NCBI GenBank assembly: GCA_028673005.1
Contig: CM054116.1
Coordinates: forward strand, 37,544,854 to 37,608,853
Source: Tanypteryx hageni
Lineage: Eukaryota; Arthropoda; Insecta; Odonata; Petaluridae
Reading direction: 5' to 3'
DNA length: 64,000 bases
In this document: positions 24,651 through 35,500 of the stretch, piece after piece
Position numbering within the stretch: the first letter of the stretch is position 1
Layout: each line of letters begins with the position of its first letter
The notes under the pieces: model-generated
Databases searched by the model: none
What the model was told of the DNA's origin: nothing
Seen by the model: only the letters and a program-made list of their open reading frames with translations
Position numbers and translations under genes: made by a program

Positions 24651-25476
24651 CTTATGAAATGGTCCTTTCTGTGTGTGTGTCCCCTACTAACAACTTTTTC
24701 TTTATTGGACAGATTTTAATGAATCTTGTATGAGGCTCGTGCTGCCAGAGCCCACCCCCCGGGCTATATTTTATTTGGCGAAGATTGAAGTCCCGGGTTA
24801 GATTTAAGGAACATTTTTTCGCTGTTTGTTTTACATAAGAAATCTCAAATCCATCGTGCAGAGATCTTTTATTTAACACATTAAAATATCTTAAAATTAT
24901 GTTATCTGAGCGAGATTTGTACTCTTCTAAGGGGAAAGGAATTTAAAATATGTCTTATAGCCAAATTTTGATAATTGATAGTGATTTCTTGAATTTCTAC
25001 TAAAAATAGCGTTTTTGCATTTTAAATCGCATTTTATGGATTGTTGCCATGGAGACGATTATTACCGAACTAGGCTTGAGCATAGACGAGTGAACAAATG
25101 GGTTATTTTCTATTCCACCTGACTACTCTTCAGCATGGACAGTTGATCCAGACATATTAGTGTATAAGCAATAATATTTATTACACTCGTTTATTTACAA
25201 AAATACATGCAAAATATGTCAGAAAGAGATTTTGGCATTGTTTTTAATATTTTATACCTGATAATATTATATTAATTGTAAAAATGTCTCCGTCACGTAA
25301 CGCTGACGTCATCAATGACACTTTTGAACACATTTTTAACAAACTTCCCGATTAGGTGGAAGGGTGAAATTTCTAAGGAATGTTTGATTCAGATATAAGA
25401 ATTAAATGACAAAATAAAAAAGGAGAAAGACCCGGGTTCGACTCCAGGAGGGCGATTTCCGTTTTCCGTAAGATAA
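24651..25476. other. Possible repeat fragment, then unannotated DNA
   Basis: 24,660-24,800 contains TCCTTTCTGTGTGTGTGTCC and GGACAGATTTTAATGAA, phrases of the kind common in arthropod non-autonomous DNA elements (compare 31.9-32.5 kb), but no ends were found. At 25,430-25,446 a string GGGTTCGACTCCAGG matches the pol III B box, with no A box upstream. Otherwise nothing is supported. Confidence 0.35.
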
Positions 25477-25732
25477 AGGTGCGTTTACCCTATGCGAGCA
25501 CGAGCGAACGAACACAAGCGAACGAATGGATTCGCTATAATGTGAACAGTGATTGAGAGCGAACGAACGAGTTTGTTTGCTCTCGTCGATGTTCGCTAGC
25601 AGTGCGGAAACCAGCGAATCATCAAGCGAGGGAATTCGTTCGCAGTAATGCTCGCTTAGTGTAAACGTTACTCCCACGAGCACGAGCGAACGAACGTTCG
25701 TTTGCTTGTGCTCGCATAGTGTAAACACACCT
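25477..25732. mobile_element. PIF/Harbinger-like MITE, 256 bp
   Basis: The left end is AGGTGCGTTTACCCTATGCG; the reverse complement of the right end is AGGTGTGTTTACACTATGCG. Similarity extends about 36 bp inward through GAGCACGAGCGAACGAA. Both sides are flanked by TAA (25,474-25,476 and 25,733-25,735), fitting the TWA target duplications of PIF/Harbinger elements. The right end folds on itself (GAGCGAACGAACGTTCGTTT core), and GCTCGCTTAGTGTAAAC/GCTCGCATAGTGTAAAC are repeated subterminally. No transposase is encoded. Boundaries are firm; the superfamily rests on the 3-bp duplication. Confidence 0.78.
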
Positions 25733-25981
25733 TAACACGTAAAAATCGACTTTTTGAAGTGAAGGTTTTTATTCTTTTGAAAATTAAAATAAAAAATAAT
25801 TGACGTACGATCTTCGAACATAAACTATGTTTTAGGAATATTAATAAAGTTCCTTCTTCTTTTCATCTTTTTCCGCCTACCGTTCGAAATCTCACATATT
25901 ACACACTTAAATCACATTCGAAGTGCTATAAGCGCACCGCACAAAAATTAGTTTAAAATATTTCTTTAAAACAAATTTCTG
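25733..25981. other. Flank of the Helitron remnant
   Basis: A stretch at about 25,776-25,830 (centred on AATTGACGTACGATCTTCG) resembles 30,432-30,490 in the same orientation, suggesting shared non-coding sequence of one Helitron family. No hairpin plus CTRR terminus for the minus-strand Helitron was found here. Confidence 0.45.
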
Positions 25982-26590
25982 TCATGATTTTCTGACACAA
26001 TCGTTATAGATTCGAATGATCTTACTCTTGAGAGACCCACATACAACTCCATGGCTAAATACTGGTATTTGAAGGTGTAGGTAAATTTTATCAAAAGTCT
26101 GTCCCAGCGGCTTGTTGATAGTCATAGAAAAAGCTAATCTTACTGGGAATTGTTTTCTCTTAAATTTAAAAGGCATATTTGTGTCTGATGGGATGAGTGG
26201 AATTCTTGGTAGGAGAATAGTTTCAGAATTATCTAAATCTATAACTCTTGCTTCGATTATGTTACGTTGTAGCCGTGTAACTGTGAGTCGCGTCCCATTG
26301 CACAGGCCTTTCGAGGGTACTAAATTTCTGAGTAACATGATCACAGCGCCTGGTTTCAATCTCAGTTTGTGCGTAAGCATTCCAGTTGGTGTTAAACTGT
26401 TCAAAAATTCTTCGGGGTATGTCGCATCCTCACTTACAATGATATCTACACTTTCGTAAACTATCTCTTCTCCTGTTGCAAATCCTCTTTCAGTATCCAG
26501 AGCAAGCATGTTTTGGGTTAGTTTCATTATATGAAGTTCAGTCCACAGGTGATGTTTTTTCAAACAGCTGGCAACCGTCAGAGATCGCAA
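25982..26590 (-). pseudogene. Helitron Pif1-type helicase C-terminal fragment
   Basis: A 202-codon open fragment. LWTELHIMKLTQNM, KPGAVIMLLRNLVPSKGLC, NGTRLTVTRL, FPVRLAFSMTINKPLGQTF and PVFSHGVVCGSLK follow the order of the last helicase motifs of Helitron and Pif1 proteins. The usual KSQGQT is altered to KPLGQT, and the final ALSR-type motif to GSLKSK. The upstream part that should carry Walker A (GxxGxGKT), Walker B and motif III is absent: sequence jumps within about 26,590-26,750 from the linker to late helicase motifs. A second shortening lies between TQNM and the KPGAVIMLL motif. A long open frame in a dead element suggests fairly recent loss. Confidence 0.86.
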
Positions 26591-26887
26591 ACTCGCATCA
26601 AGTACTGTTTCAAAAGCATTCGTTGCTCATCGGTAAATTTTTCTGTATTTGCACTAGCTTTTGCTTGCTCTTCTAAAATGTCAAAGGAATTTAAATTCAA
26701 AATAGGTGACTGTATATTTATAACTGGCAGTTTAAGTTTCCTTAGACTCGAACCATAAATCTTGAATACCTAGCTCATCGATTTCTGCAAGAGCGTATTG
26801 TGATCCAGTCTCTTCAGAATATCTACGCACAAAATCTTCACACATTTCATCTTTATGTCGAGTCCAAATGCCGAGAACGTTTTCTGG

Positions 26888-27373
26888 TTATCCATATGCA
26901 CAGATTATCACGAATAATAATCTTATGTTACTCGGCATTTGTGTATGAGCCGCTTCGGTTAACGTATCGTGCCAAATTCTATCACCTTCAAGAAGTCCAA
27001 GTTCTCTACACGCCTCTTGAAAAGTCTCACATCGTGTCCCATTGACACTCTTCAGACTCTCAAAACTAATTACACCCTTATTTTGTGTGAGTAACATCCT
27101 CAAATTGTATCTTTCGCTATATTTTATAACAACTGCTTACATTTTTCCGATCACCCTTTCTCCTCCTCTTTAGCGTCTTTTCCATTTTGTCTTATTCTTA
27201 TAAAAATATAGTAATTTGGTATCTGTATAAGTGTAGTTATTTGCTTGTTTATCAGTTTGATTAAGCTTGTTCCAGACAGTTAGCATTGTTTCTTTTGTAC
27301 ATGCCCTTGCAATTGCCTGGTCTTCTTGCTCTTCCTGATAAAATACTTGTTGTTGTTCAGGTAAATTAACTGA
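26888..27373 (-). pseudogene. Helitron Rep-helicase linker region
   Basis: In the same frame as the upstream Rep fragment, past a stop, phrases typical of the region following Rep are legible: SVNLPEQQQVFYQEEQED, TVWNKLNQTDKQ, then after further stops LRMLLTQNKGVISFESLKSV, TFQEACRELGLLEGDRIW and EAAHTQMPSNIRLLF. The order matches autonomous Helitrons and leads directly to where the helicase should begin. Confidence 0.82.
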
Positions 27374-28263
27374 TTACAGGTGAGACTTTTCCGAGACGGC
27401 GAACTCATTTATTCGCCACATGGCTTCTGGAGCACTAACATATCTTCCATCAAGAAATGTTAATATTTCATCGTGATTAATTACTCCAGGACTATTTTCC
27501 TTTTTAATTCTAACTGGCGCGGCATCATGTCCCTTATAGACGTATTTGTAGAGGTACTTAGCACTTTTAACAGACGACACACTTCGACAATATGTGCGTT
27601 GAATTACTTTAATAGCCGTGGATTATACGGAACGACCCATCGATTATCTATTTCATACTTTCCAATTTTAACAGGAGCTTTGGATCTTCTTCTGTATATT
27701 GGGTATCCATTAACGTTTTCTGCAGTCTAATCTCTAAACTCCTTTGGAAAGTTTTTACAACATACACCTTCCCTCGTGCAAGGCGAACACTGATTAAGAG
27801 TACCGTAGGGTCCATTTATCATATATTTCGTTACAATCTCATAGAGTCTTGGATTAACATTCTGAGCTAATATCTCGGCACTGACATGCTCTTCGATATC
27901 ATCTTTTGTGTATGTTTTTGAACCTGATTCTAACGCCAGTAGAATGTGAGTGTGAGGTAAACCTCGCTTTTGGAATTCAATTACGTATATGTATGCAATA
28001 ACAATTCCGAACAGATTCCGTTTTAAAACATCATTCAAGAGCTCTGACAACTTTATTTTAAAGACCCGGACTATTATGTTTGGTCTATTTTCAGGTCGTT
28101 GAGTCCCTTGCATCGCACTTTGAATCTCAGGCCAGGTCGGGTTGCAAGTGAAGGTAATAAATAGGTCCGGCCGTCCAAAATTTCTGACTATTGCCATAGC
28201 GTCTTGATAATTTTGTTGCATGTACAGGGGACTTCCCTGAAATGTTGAAGGTAACATTACCAA
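27374..28263 (-). pseudogene. Helitron Rep (HUH endonuclease) domain, frameshifted
   Basis: Three replicase motifs are visible. FITFTCNPTW (residues 35-44 of the first fragment) is Rep motif 1. GLPHTHILL (residues 101-109, His at about 27,954) is the metal-binding His-x-His. KYLYKYVYKGHD (about 27,530-27,560) carries the paired catalytic tyrosines that cleave and hold DNA ends. Between the second and third motifs the readable frame passes GYPIYRRR and NRWVVPYNPRLLK, then a stop, then a +1 shift near 27,580. Thus the catalytic residues survive at sequence level, but the frame is broken at least twice and no Rep protein could be made. Confidence 0.9.
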
Positions 28264-28292
28264 CCTACCGGGACGTACATTCTCAATTTGTG

Positions 28293-29245
28293 CTAGAGAC
28301 TAAGATCTAAGAGTCCTCGATATAGTTCAACCCGTAAATCTTTTTGATTCATTCGCAAATAGTTCAATCGGGCTCCTTCAGTTATCACATAAGCGTCGAC
28401 AACGTACTGCTGAAATATTTTTCCACTACTGTGTAAAAGACTGAAACCGCTGCGCACAGAAAGTCGATAAGCGAAATTCTGTGACTGTGTGACTCTAACT
28501 CGCTTAGCTGATATTCTCTCTTCCACATGTTCCATTCCCATATGCCCACCACAGTCGCCTCTCAGGAAAAGCAGAGGGTAGACCGTCGGATCACTACCAC
28601 GATTCATTGGTGATATGTTCTTGCAATTATCTCCAATCAGATAAATGAAAATATCTCTGTTTGCTGGTGGTTCGCCGTCATCACCAACAAATATTGCTGC
28701 AACTTCTGTTCTCGAAGTAGGCTAAAGTCTAAGTTCGGATCTTCCATAAAAACCATTTTAACTTCTACTGTTTGATTATCTTGTGTTATCTGGTACATTT
28801 GTTGGTAAGATTCGGCAAACGGATTTATTCCCCTTAACATCGAATCTAATCTTTCCATAAAAATTCGTAAACAACCTTGGTTATTGTCCATACGTTTGTT
28901 TTTTGCTTTACTCGTGTCAAATATATAAAGTTGTCCATATCCCGATTTATGTTGGTCAGAATGCAACAGAGAAACCTTATGGTAATTTTGTCCATGAATG
29001 CGAAAACAGTAGGGTCCTATTCCCGGAGGTGTTTCAATTTCTGCTCCCATAGAAGCGAAAGCTAATGGAGCATTGTATTCTTTTATATGCTCTCGATAAT
29101 TTTTTGCTTCACTTGTGTTTTCTCTTAATAATTCTTTCAGTAAGTCAGGCGTGTCTGATAAATCTTCGAGTGAAACTTTTCCGTCATGACAACAGTTTGT
29201 GTATTTTTTAGCAGTATTCACTTCATTTGGCCAGTAAAGCGCACC
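28293..29245 (-). pseudogene. Helitron-like N-terminal domain, broken by a frameshift
   Basis: Conserved Helitron N-domain phrases are legible in order: CGALYWPNE, YTNCCHDGKVSLED (the Cys-Cys-His motif), APLAFASMGAEI, GPYCFRIHGQNYH, GYGQLYIFDT. After a frameshift near 28,610-28,640 come DPTVYPLLFLRGDCGGHMG, FAYRLSVRSGFSLLHSSGK, FQQYVVDAYVITEGARLNY and LRMNQKDLRVELYRGL. This domain precedes the Rep nuclease in autonomous Helitrons; its exact role is unclear. The order and spacing of motifs match the family closely, so the assignment is strong. A second frameshift near 28,270-28,290 separates it from the Rep domain. Confidence 0.88.
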
Positions 29246-29248
29246 ACA

Positions 29249-29608
29249 TTAATTGCTCGTCTGCGTAATATTCCCGCAATTATGATCTTCAATGGCAACT
29301 TCAAGTTGAGAATTATTTGCATCAGATAGGCGTTCATTTAATCTACTTCGTTTAGCTTGCCTTCTCTTGCGTAGTCCGTTTTCTCTCGATTCCAAACTCA
29401 TATCAGTCCGTCTTCTTCTTCGTTTTTGATTACGTTGTTCTCGTTGTTGTTCATCTTCATTGGCTCTTCGATCTCTTTCGGATTGATTTATTTCAGTTCT
29501 TCTTCGATTTGCTTCTTCAAAAGATTGATTGGCTCGTTCCGCTCTTCTTCTCGCATTATAATCAGCGTAACGTGTTGCTCTTGAAGTCATTACTTTTATT
29601 CTGAGCAA
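29249..29608 (-). pseudogene. Helitron protein N-terminal basic region
   Basis: 119 codons, very rich in Arg, Glu, Asn and Gln (for example RRAERANQSFEEANRRRTEI and QRNQKRRRRR), probably helical and DNA- or RNA-binding. Arg/Glu-repeat leaders of this type precede the conserved part in many animal Helitron proteins. It shares its reading frame with the next fragment, separated by a stop. Positional context makes the assignment likely; it has no catalytic motif of its own. Confidence 0.7.
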
Positions 29609-30320
29609 ACAATATAAATATTAATTCCATTAATTAATATATATAGTTTCATATAAGCATTATCTAAATGGTTTTAACTTTATATAGAATGATACAGTAT
29701 TTCAATGCGATAACCAGAAGCTGTTTATTTCGTTGCTAGAGACATTGAGCAAATAAACATAAGACATTGTTTATTTGGTTGCGATATAAATATGAAAAAG
29801 CATTATAATGTATTACTTTAAAAATAGCAAATATTTCGTTTTTATTTAAATTGACATAGTTCTACTAATTCTAATACCACGTTTAAGTATATTTCACCAA
29901 ATAGTTATATTTCATAAGTACGTACCTACTTATTTTTTTGATAAACATTCAATTTAGTCCAAATTAATGAGAATAAACTTGAAATGCAAGTGATTTCCGA
30001 TAGAAGACGAAAAAAACTGTAAGAATAAAAAACTCGGATCATTCTTCTTTAAAAATATGCAGGTCCGAGGTTTATGTCAATTTTACGAGTTTATATAAGT
30101 AAATGAACGATAGCCGATGTTTCTGTTTTAGCTGTTTATATATCCTGTTGCTTAGCAATACAATGTTATTGTGTGCCAAGTGCCGCCTAAGCGTTTTTTT
30201 ATAATAGACGAGTGCATAGATTGCCTTAAATTATCGTAGGATGTTTCGCGAAATTACGTAGTAATCCTAAAGTGACTGGGATTAAGTTTGGATTATTTTG
30301 CTTATCTATAAATACCTATA
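29609..30320. other. 5' flank of the Helitron remnant
   Basis: AT-rich. Strings such as TCTATATAAAG (minus strand, about 29,689) could be the Helitron 5' end, but the preceding base is not A, so no end is called. Confidence 0.4.
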
Positions 30321-30500
30321 TCTATTAAACTATTAATAAAAGCCTTTAATCTGTTGGTTGGTTTGTTGGTTGGAACGCTATATGGGATTTCCCATAAGAG
30401 GGATCTTAAATATTTTACACTCGCAGACTTATTTTCTTTTCCAAAATTAAATTAGAAGTAATTGACGCAAGATCTTCGGATACTAACCTTTTTACAGGAA
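30321..30500 (+). mobile_element. Plus-strand Helitron 5' end
   Basis: TCTATTAAACTATTAATAAA follows an A at 30,320, then GTTGGTTGGTTTGTTGGTTG and GGAACGC. This is the style of 5' terminus seen in arthropod Helitrons (A then TCTATAnTATTAATAAAG, a GTTTGTT-rich stretch, then GAACGC). A 16-bp inverted repeat TATGGGATTTCCCATA lies at 30,381-30,396. Homology to 25,776-25,830 begins about 110 bp inside. The 3' end was not found, so the right boundary is arbitrary. Confidence 0.55.
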
Positions 30501-30929
30501 ATTAAATGAAGATTTTTATTATTATCGTTAATTTTTTTTCGAATAAAATTCGCTCACATTAAACAAAAATATTGGAAAATTTGTCAAACTTTTGCATTTT
30601 ATTGAAACGTTCCCTTGGCGATCAATAGCATTGTTGTTCATACAGAAAATCAACATATCTGGTGTGCATAATAGCTAATTTTTCGGAATAAAACTTTAAA
30701 GATGATGTTAACTTTGTAAAAAAATTGTATACTCTTATTGTCTTACTATTAAATATAAAAAAATATATTAAAGTGAAAACCTGTTCATCTATTTTATCTA
30801 ATGTTCGTATAAGTGTCAGATTTAACTCGCTTCCTTCCAATATAGTTGAATATATTAAGTCCCAATTTTTCCGTTTAATTTCAACGGGCATTTACACTAG
30901 AATATCTATAAACGACAATATAGATGTAG
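30501..30929. other. Unannotated AT-rich stretch
   Basis: May be the interior of the Helitron whose 5' end is at 30,321; no features recognised. Confidence 0.4.
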
Positions 30930-31215
30930 AGTAGGAGAGAGGGGGATGTGGGAAGTGAGATAGGAAGGAAGGGATTAAGAATGGAAGGTACATAGAAAGT
31001 AAGGGTGGTCTAGAATTAGTCTGTTTTCCCAGGGAAGGAAAGAGAAAGGAGAGGGAGGGAGGATGGGAGGGAGGAAATATGGGAGGGACAGACAGAACAA
31101 CGACTTTATTAGGGCGAAATTGAGACTATGTAGGATGGGAGGGAGGGAGGATGGGAGGGAGAGAGGATGGGAAGGAGGGAGGGTGGGAGGAAGGAGGAAG
31201 GGAGAGAGGAGGAAT
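30930..31215. repeat. GA-rich tract with GATGGGAGGGAG units
   Basis: Purine-rich plus strand with several imperfect GATGGGAGGGAGG copies, densest at 31,050-31,210. Confidence 0.85.
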
Positions 31216-31944
31216 AGGAAGTTCCTTAAATTTAATACTTAATCCACGCATACGTTCCCTTAAGAAATCTATTTATTATTTTATAATATTGAAAAGCAAG
31301 CAGAAGCTGCTTTCCAGGGGTACTAGTGCTCTATTAATTTGTTTTCCAATTTTTCTCTATCATTGATAAACTATGAATTACAAATGATATTTATGGTAGG
31401 AGAATTCCTTGGAATGACTACCACATACTGAAGTATATTCTGTCAATGTAAGTAATCAATTCGGGACGTCAACTTTGGGAAACCAGCCTGCATTAGTCCT
31501 GGTTTGAACTTCTTGTGGTTAATGCAGATTTGACAAGCCAGGCTTCACCTTCCATCTCGAGGTGCAAGTGAAGTCTGACTAATGTAATTATACCATTGAT
31601 AACATTTACGCAAACCAATGACGTATCTGTAGTCACATTGTTATGGTTCGTAATGGCGAATACTAATCTGATATTTAAAGAATTGAGAAAAATACGTTAT
31701 TAAAAATATTTGCCGTTATTATTTATTAATTTTCAAAGAAATGAACCAATGGTATGTTTCGATGCTGATTTTACGTTTGAACTGCTTCTGAAAGAAAAGT
31801 ACAGTCGCCGGCCACTATGATGATTAACCTATTAGTTTAACAAATTATGGCATCTAAATATTCGTGTGATTTTAAGTTATTATACGTTCTTTGCACAAAG
31901 TGAACGTATATAGGGGAGGTCGTTTCCGTCTGTCCGTCCGGCTA
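31216..31944. other. Unannotated stretch
   Basis: No gene. 31,470-31,590 has non-random short complementary strings (CAGCCTGCATTA / TTAATGCAGATT) that may mark an old repeat. Confidence 0.4.
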
Positions 31945-32545
31945 CATGTTAAAACTCGGAAACAGCTGGACGTATTATAATGAAATTTGGTATTGGGGAG
32001 TTTTGCTAAAATTTATCGGCCGATTTCAATTTTGGTCAAAATCGGACAAAAATGATGAACCCTTTACATGCAGACCTACAATGTACCTTTGTTTCAACTC
32101 GGGAACCGATTGATGTATTTTGATGAAATTTCGTATAAGAGAGTTTTGCTAAAATTGATTGTCCGATTCCAATTTTGGTTAAAATCGGAAAACAATTACG
32201 ACCACTTTACATGAAGACCTACACGTAGTTTACAATGTTCCTTTGTTTCAACTCGGGAACCGCTGGACGTATTTTGATGAAATTTGGTTTTGGGGAGTTT
32301 TGCTAAAATTGATTGTCTGATTCCAATTTTGATTAAAATTGGACAAAAATTACGACCACTTTACATGACCTACATGTAGTTAACAAAGTTGCTTTGTTTC
32401 AACTCGAGAATCGCCGGACGTATTGCGGTGAAATTTGGTATTGAGTAGTTTTGTTAAAATTAATTCATCGATTCCAATTTTGGTTAAAATCGGACAATAA
32501 TTACGACTACTTCACATGAAGATCTACATGTATTTTACAACGTAC
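31945..32545 (+). repeat. Tandem array, four ~150-bp units
   Basis: Unit landmarks AACTCGG/GAACCG..GGACGTATT..GATGAAATTTGG begin at 31,953, 32,096, 32,250 and 32,401, giving spacings of 143, 154 and 151 bp. Each unit also has AGTTTTGCTAAAATT, ATTCCAATTTTGGTTAAAAT and TTACGACCACTTTACATGAA. A GTCTGTCCGTCCGG string precedes the first unit. Such motifs recur inside arthropod non-autonomous DNA transposons; the nearby Helitron 5' end makes an internal Helitron satellite plausible, not proven. Confidence 0.9.
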
Positions 32546-35500
32546 CTCGCTTGCTTCTCGTTAAATTCTCATCTGAGCGAGAAATATTGAGAACATTGTG
32601 AAATCACAAAGGACGCATTTGGAAACTCTTGTGTACTCCGGCATGGATTACACCTTTCCAATCTTGTTATTATCTATGCGTGAGTTTCTTTTAACAAAAT
32701 CGGCTTATACGTTCGGTTTGTCCGCCTGACGCGTTATCTACTCCTCAACTAATGCAGCTAGATACTTCGTTCTTTCAGTAATCGATTCATTATTCCATCT
32801 CGTTGGGCACGTTTTCTTAGTTTGCTCGTCTAACTTAAAAAAAACGCCATTTGCTGTCGGCTTCAGCAGCTCTTTCCTTACTTGTTAATTAAGCTTTCTT
32901 TGGGGTATTTTAACGTTAAAGAATACTTAATAAGAAAATTATCCAAAAATGTCTACTAGTTAATTTTTTCATTTTAGTTGCCGGAGTCATAGCGATTATT
33001 TCAGTAATAGTCCGTGGTAGAAATTATTGATTAAACTATTTAGAATCTGTATCACATAATTTATATATTACAATTAATTTCTGTAACCCTATTATGTAAA
33101 TCGTGGAATCACAATATAAATGCTTTCCTTGACAATGAAATTTCCATATTCACATGTTTAAATAAATGAAAGTGCGGCTTTGAAAACAGAAAGATTTCTT
33201 TTCCACATTTGACTAACAAGAAAATAGGTGTACCATATGCATATTTGATTTTTCCATGAAAATTTTAATTATATAATTCTTAAATGCAAAAAAGGAAATA
33301 ATTTGTTCAAAATTATGAATACTGTCTCACAGATTAAGTGAATGTTGTTGCCAGAAATAATGCTGAATTTTTCAATTATTTCATATTTTACAAAAATTAA
33401 GCTAGCGACATTAACGTGGTAACTTTTGCAAGAAATACTTCGTTTTCTTATTGATAAATTTTGTTTTTTGAGAAGAAAATAAATTTAAGAAAAAGTATAT
33501 AGTAAAGTGATAGGGAAAATGGAGATTCGTACAAAGATAGGTAAGCGAGTATATGCTGAGCCCCAATTTATTAAGTCCTTTCCATTAATTTCATTCTAAA
33601 ACAAGAGAGTGATAGTCGCTGATAAATTGCAAAAAGTATTTTACTAACACTAAGATGCAAAGTTATTATTACTTCTGTCAGTAGCAAAATTAAAGATTGT
33701 CGATTTCTAATAAGTGGATTGTAGTTATGATTTTATTTTTCATATCTGAATAGAACAAAAAATTGTTTTCAACCGTATTATGGCATGTTATAGTATCACT
33801 GGGATGTTTATTTAATATCTCTCTGCGTTGCGTCATTGCTTCCATTACGTAAGCTTGTGCTCACGCCAAATAAAAGGGGACATAATGATCTTTAGTGATG
33901 TGCATTGCTTTGGTTAGTTCCTACAGCATTGGACATTGAGTCACCGCTGCGTATAATCCGCGAAACCCTCAACAATGAGCCATAAACTCCATGAATTTTG
34001 AAAAACTTCCATTCTGTCCTGGTGAACTTGGCTTATCGTTCGGCCAATATTTCTCCACTGACCTGAGGCGCTATGGTTTCCATTTGTGTATTTTAAGGTA
34101 ATGCAATAAGAAGGAAAAACGATGTCAGATTGACCCAATTCTGCAACCATTTCTCTCTCTCACTCACCCACTCACACACAGAATCCTTTATTGCCTGGCG
34201 AGGCATACGCGGGAATCTAATGCCTCATTCCGTTTGTCCAGTAATGGATCTACTCGGGCATATTCCCACATAAAGGCCATGAAACTACATTTTCCTTACC
34301 TCTTAAATCTTACGAAACAGCACTAAATAATCTCTCCCTCCCTATTCCTCTTTCGGAAACCTTCATGTGTCTCTCACCTGAAACGATACTTTCAGCTACC
34401 GTCTCTTTCCACTGCACTTCCCTATGTCCGTAAATAAGTTGCAAATGCAACATTTGACATCAACTCCGCGGTAGTAACTCGTTTTATCTATACACGGCGT
34501 TTATCGCAATAATAAACCACTCTAATGAGTCCGAAACTGCAACGCTTTGTTCGCTCACAAATTTTAAAAACTGTTCCCTTCTGTGACGCATTTCAGGAAG
34601 GCAAAAAATCAGATAAATGATGGGAAACGCCCTTATGAAGGGCACATATGCCCTGCGTAAAATTTCGGGACAAAACCAAAATCGCATCGATTATAGCGAA
34701 CGAGGCATGTTTTATTTTCTGGTCTAATTTATAAACTCTATGCACGGAAGGAGTTTTTTCCACTATAGATTAAAACGGACATAAAATGTATGGTTCGCTG
34801 AAGCTTTCATGATTTTTCGTAAAAAATCTTTTTAACGCCATTATTGTAAAAAATTTCGGGCGAGAAATATTCGCTGTATTTTTTACCCATAAATATTTAA
34901 ATATCCTGAATTTTACCACTGTCCGTGGAAATAATTTAAGTTCTATATTTATTTTAAATATTTTATAAATCGCATTGGAATAAATAACGTATCATTCCCA
35001 CCGTCTGTTATTACTCTCTTGAGCAACGTATTAACTATATTGAAAAGCTTTATTTATTGAATGCATTTTATAACCAGGTCAATATAGGTTAATAGCGCTT
35101 TACATTTACATGTGACCCAGTTATCGTACTATGCCGAGTAATTTTAAAGTGTAATATTGCACATGGCTCTCACAAAGGCTACTATTATACTACTTTAAAT
35201 TATATTGACCGAAAGCATTTGAAAGCGTTTTTATTAATCGTATAATCTACAGGTTATTAGGTTCGGTGAGGTATGAAACTCTATCCCAAGAAACAGTAAT
35301 TTTGTTTCAAGCTTAATTTTAAAAATATATATTCACTGCGGCTCAGGTACTGGATTACATAAATTAATAGAGATTAAAATATTAGTGTGAACAATATCAT
35401 GTTTAGTTGTCACAGGAAATAGTAAATCGATTTTTTATTTCTATGCCCTCGTGTGCAAGTGTGCACGTTCACTCTGAAACCTCTTTCTTTTGCGATTGAC

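Larger units (their letters stand above)
25982..29608 (-). mobile_element. Decayed Helitron carrying a Rep/helicase gene
   Basis: Seven collinear minus-strand fragments together follow the order of a Helitron RepHel protein: basic N-terminus, Helitron-like N domain, HUH replicase, inter-domain region and helicase C-terminus. Helitrons transpose by rolling-circle replication; the Rep domain nicks and joins DNA and the Pif1-type helicase unwinds it. At least three frameshifts, several stops and a deletion removing the helicase ATP-binding motifs make this copy dead. Element termini (5' TC, 3' hairpin plus CTRR) were not identified, so the span covers the coding remnant only. Confidence 0.9.

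Noticed and set aside
25402..25728. 108-codon minus-strand ORF
   Set aside because: It is the translation of the MITE and its flank.
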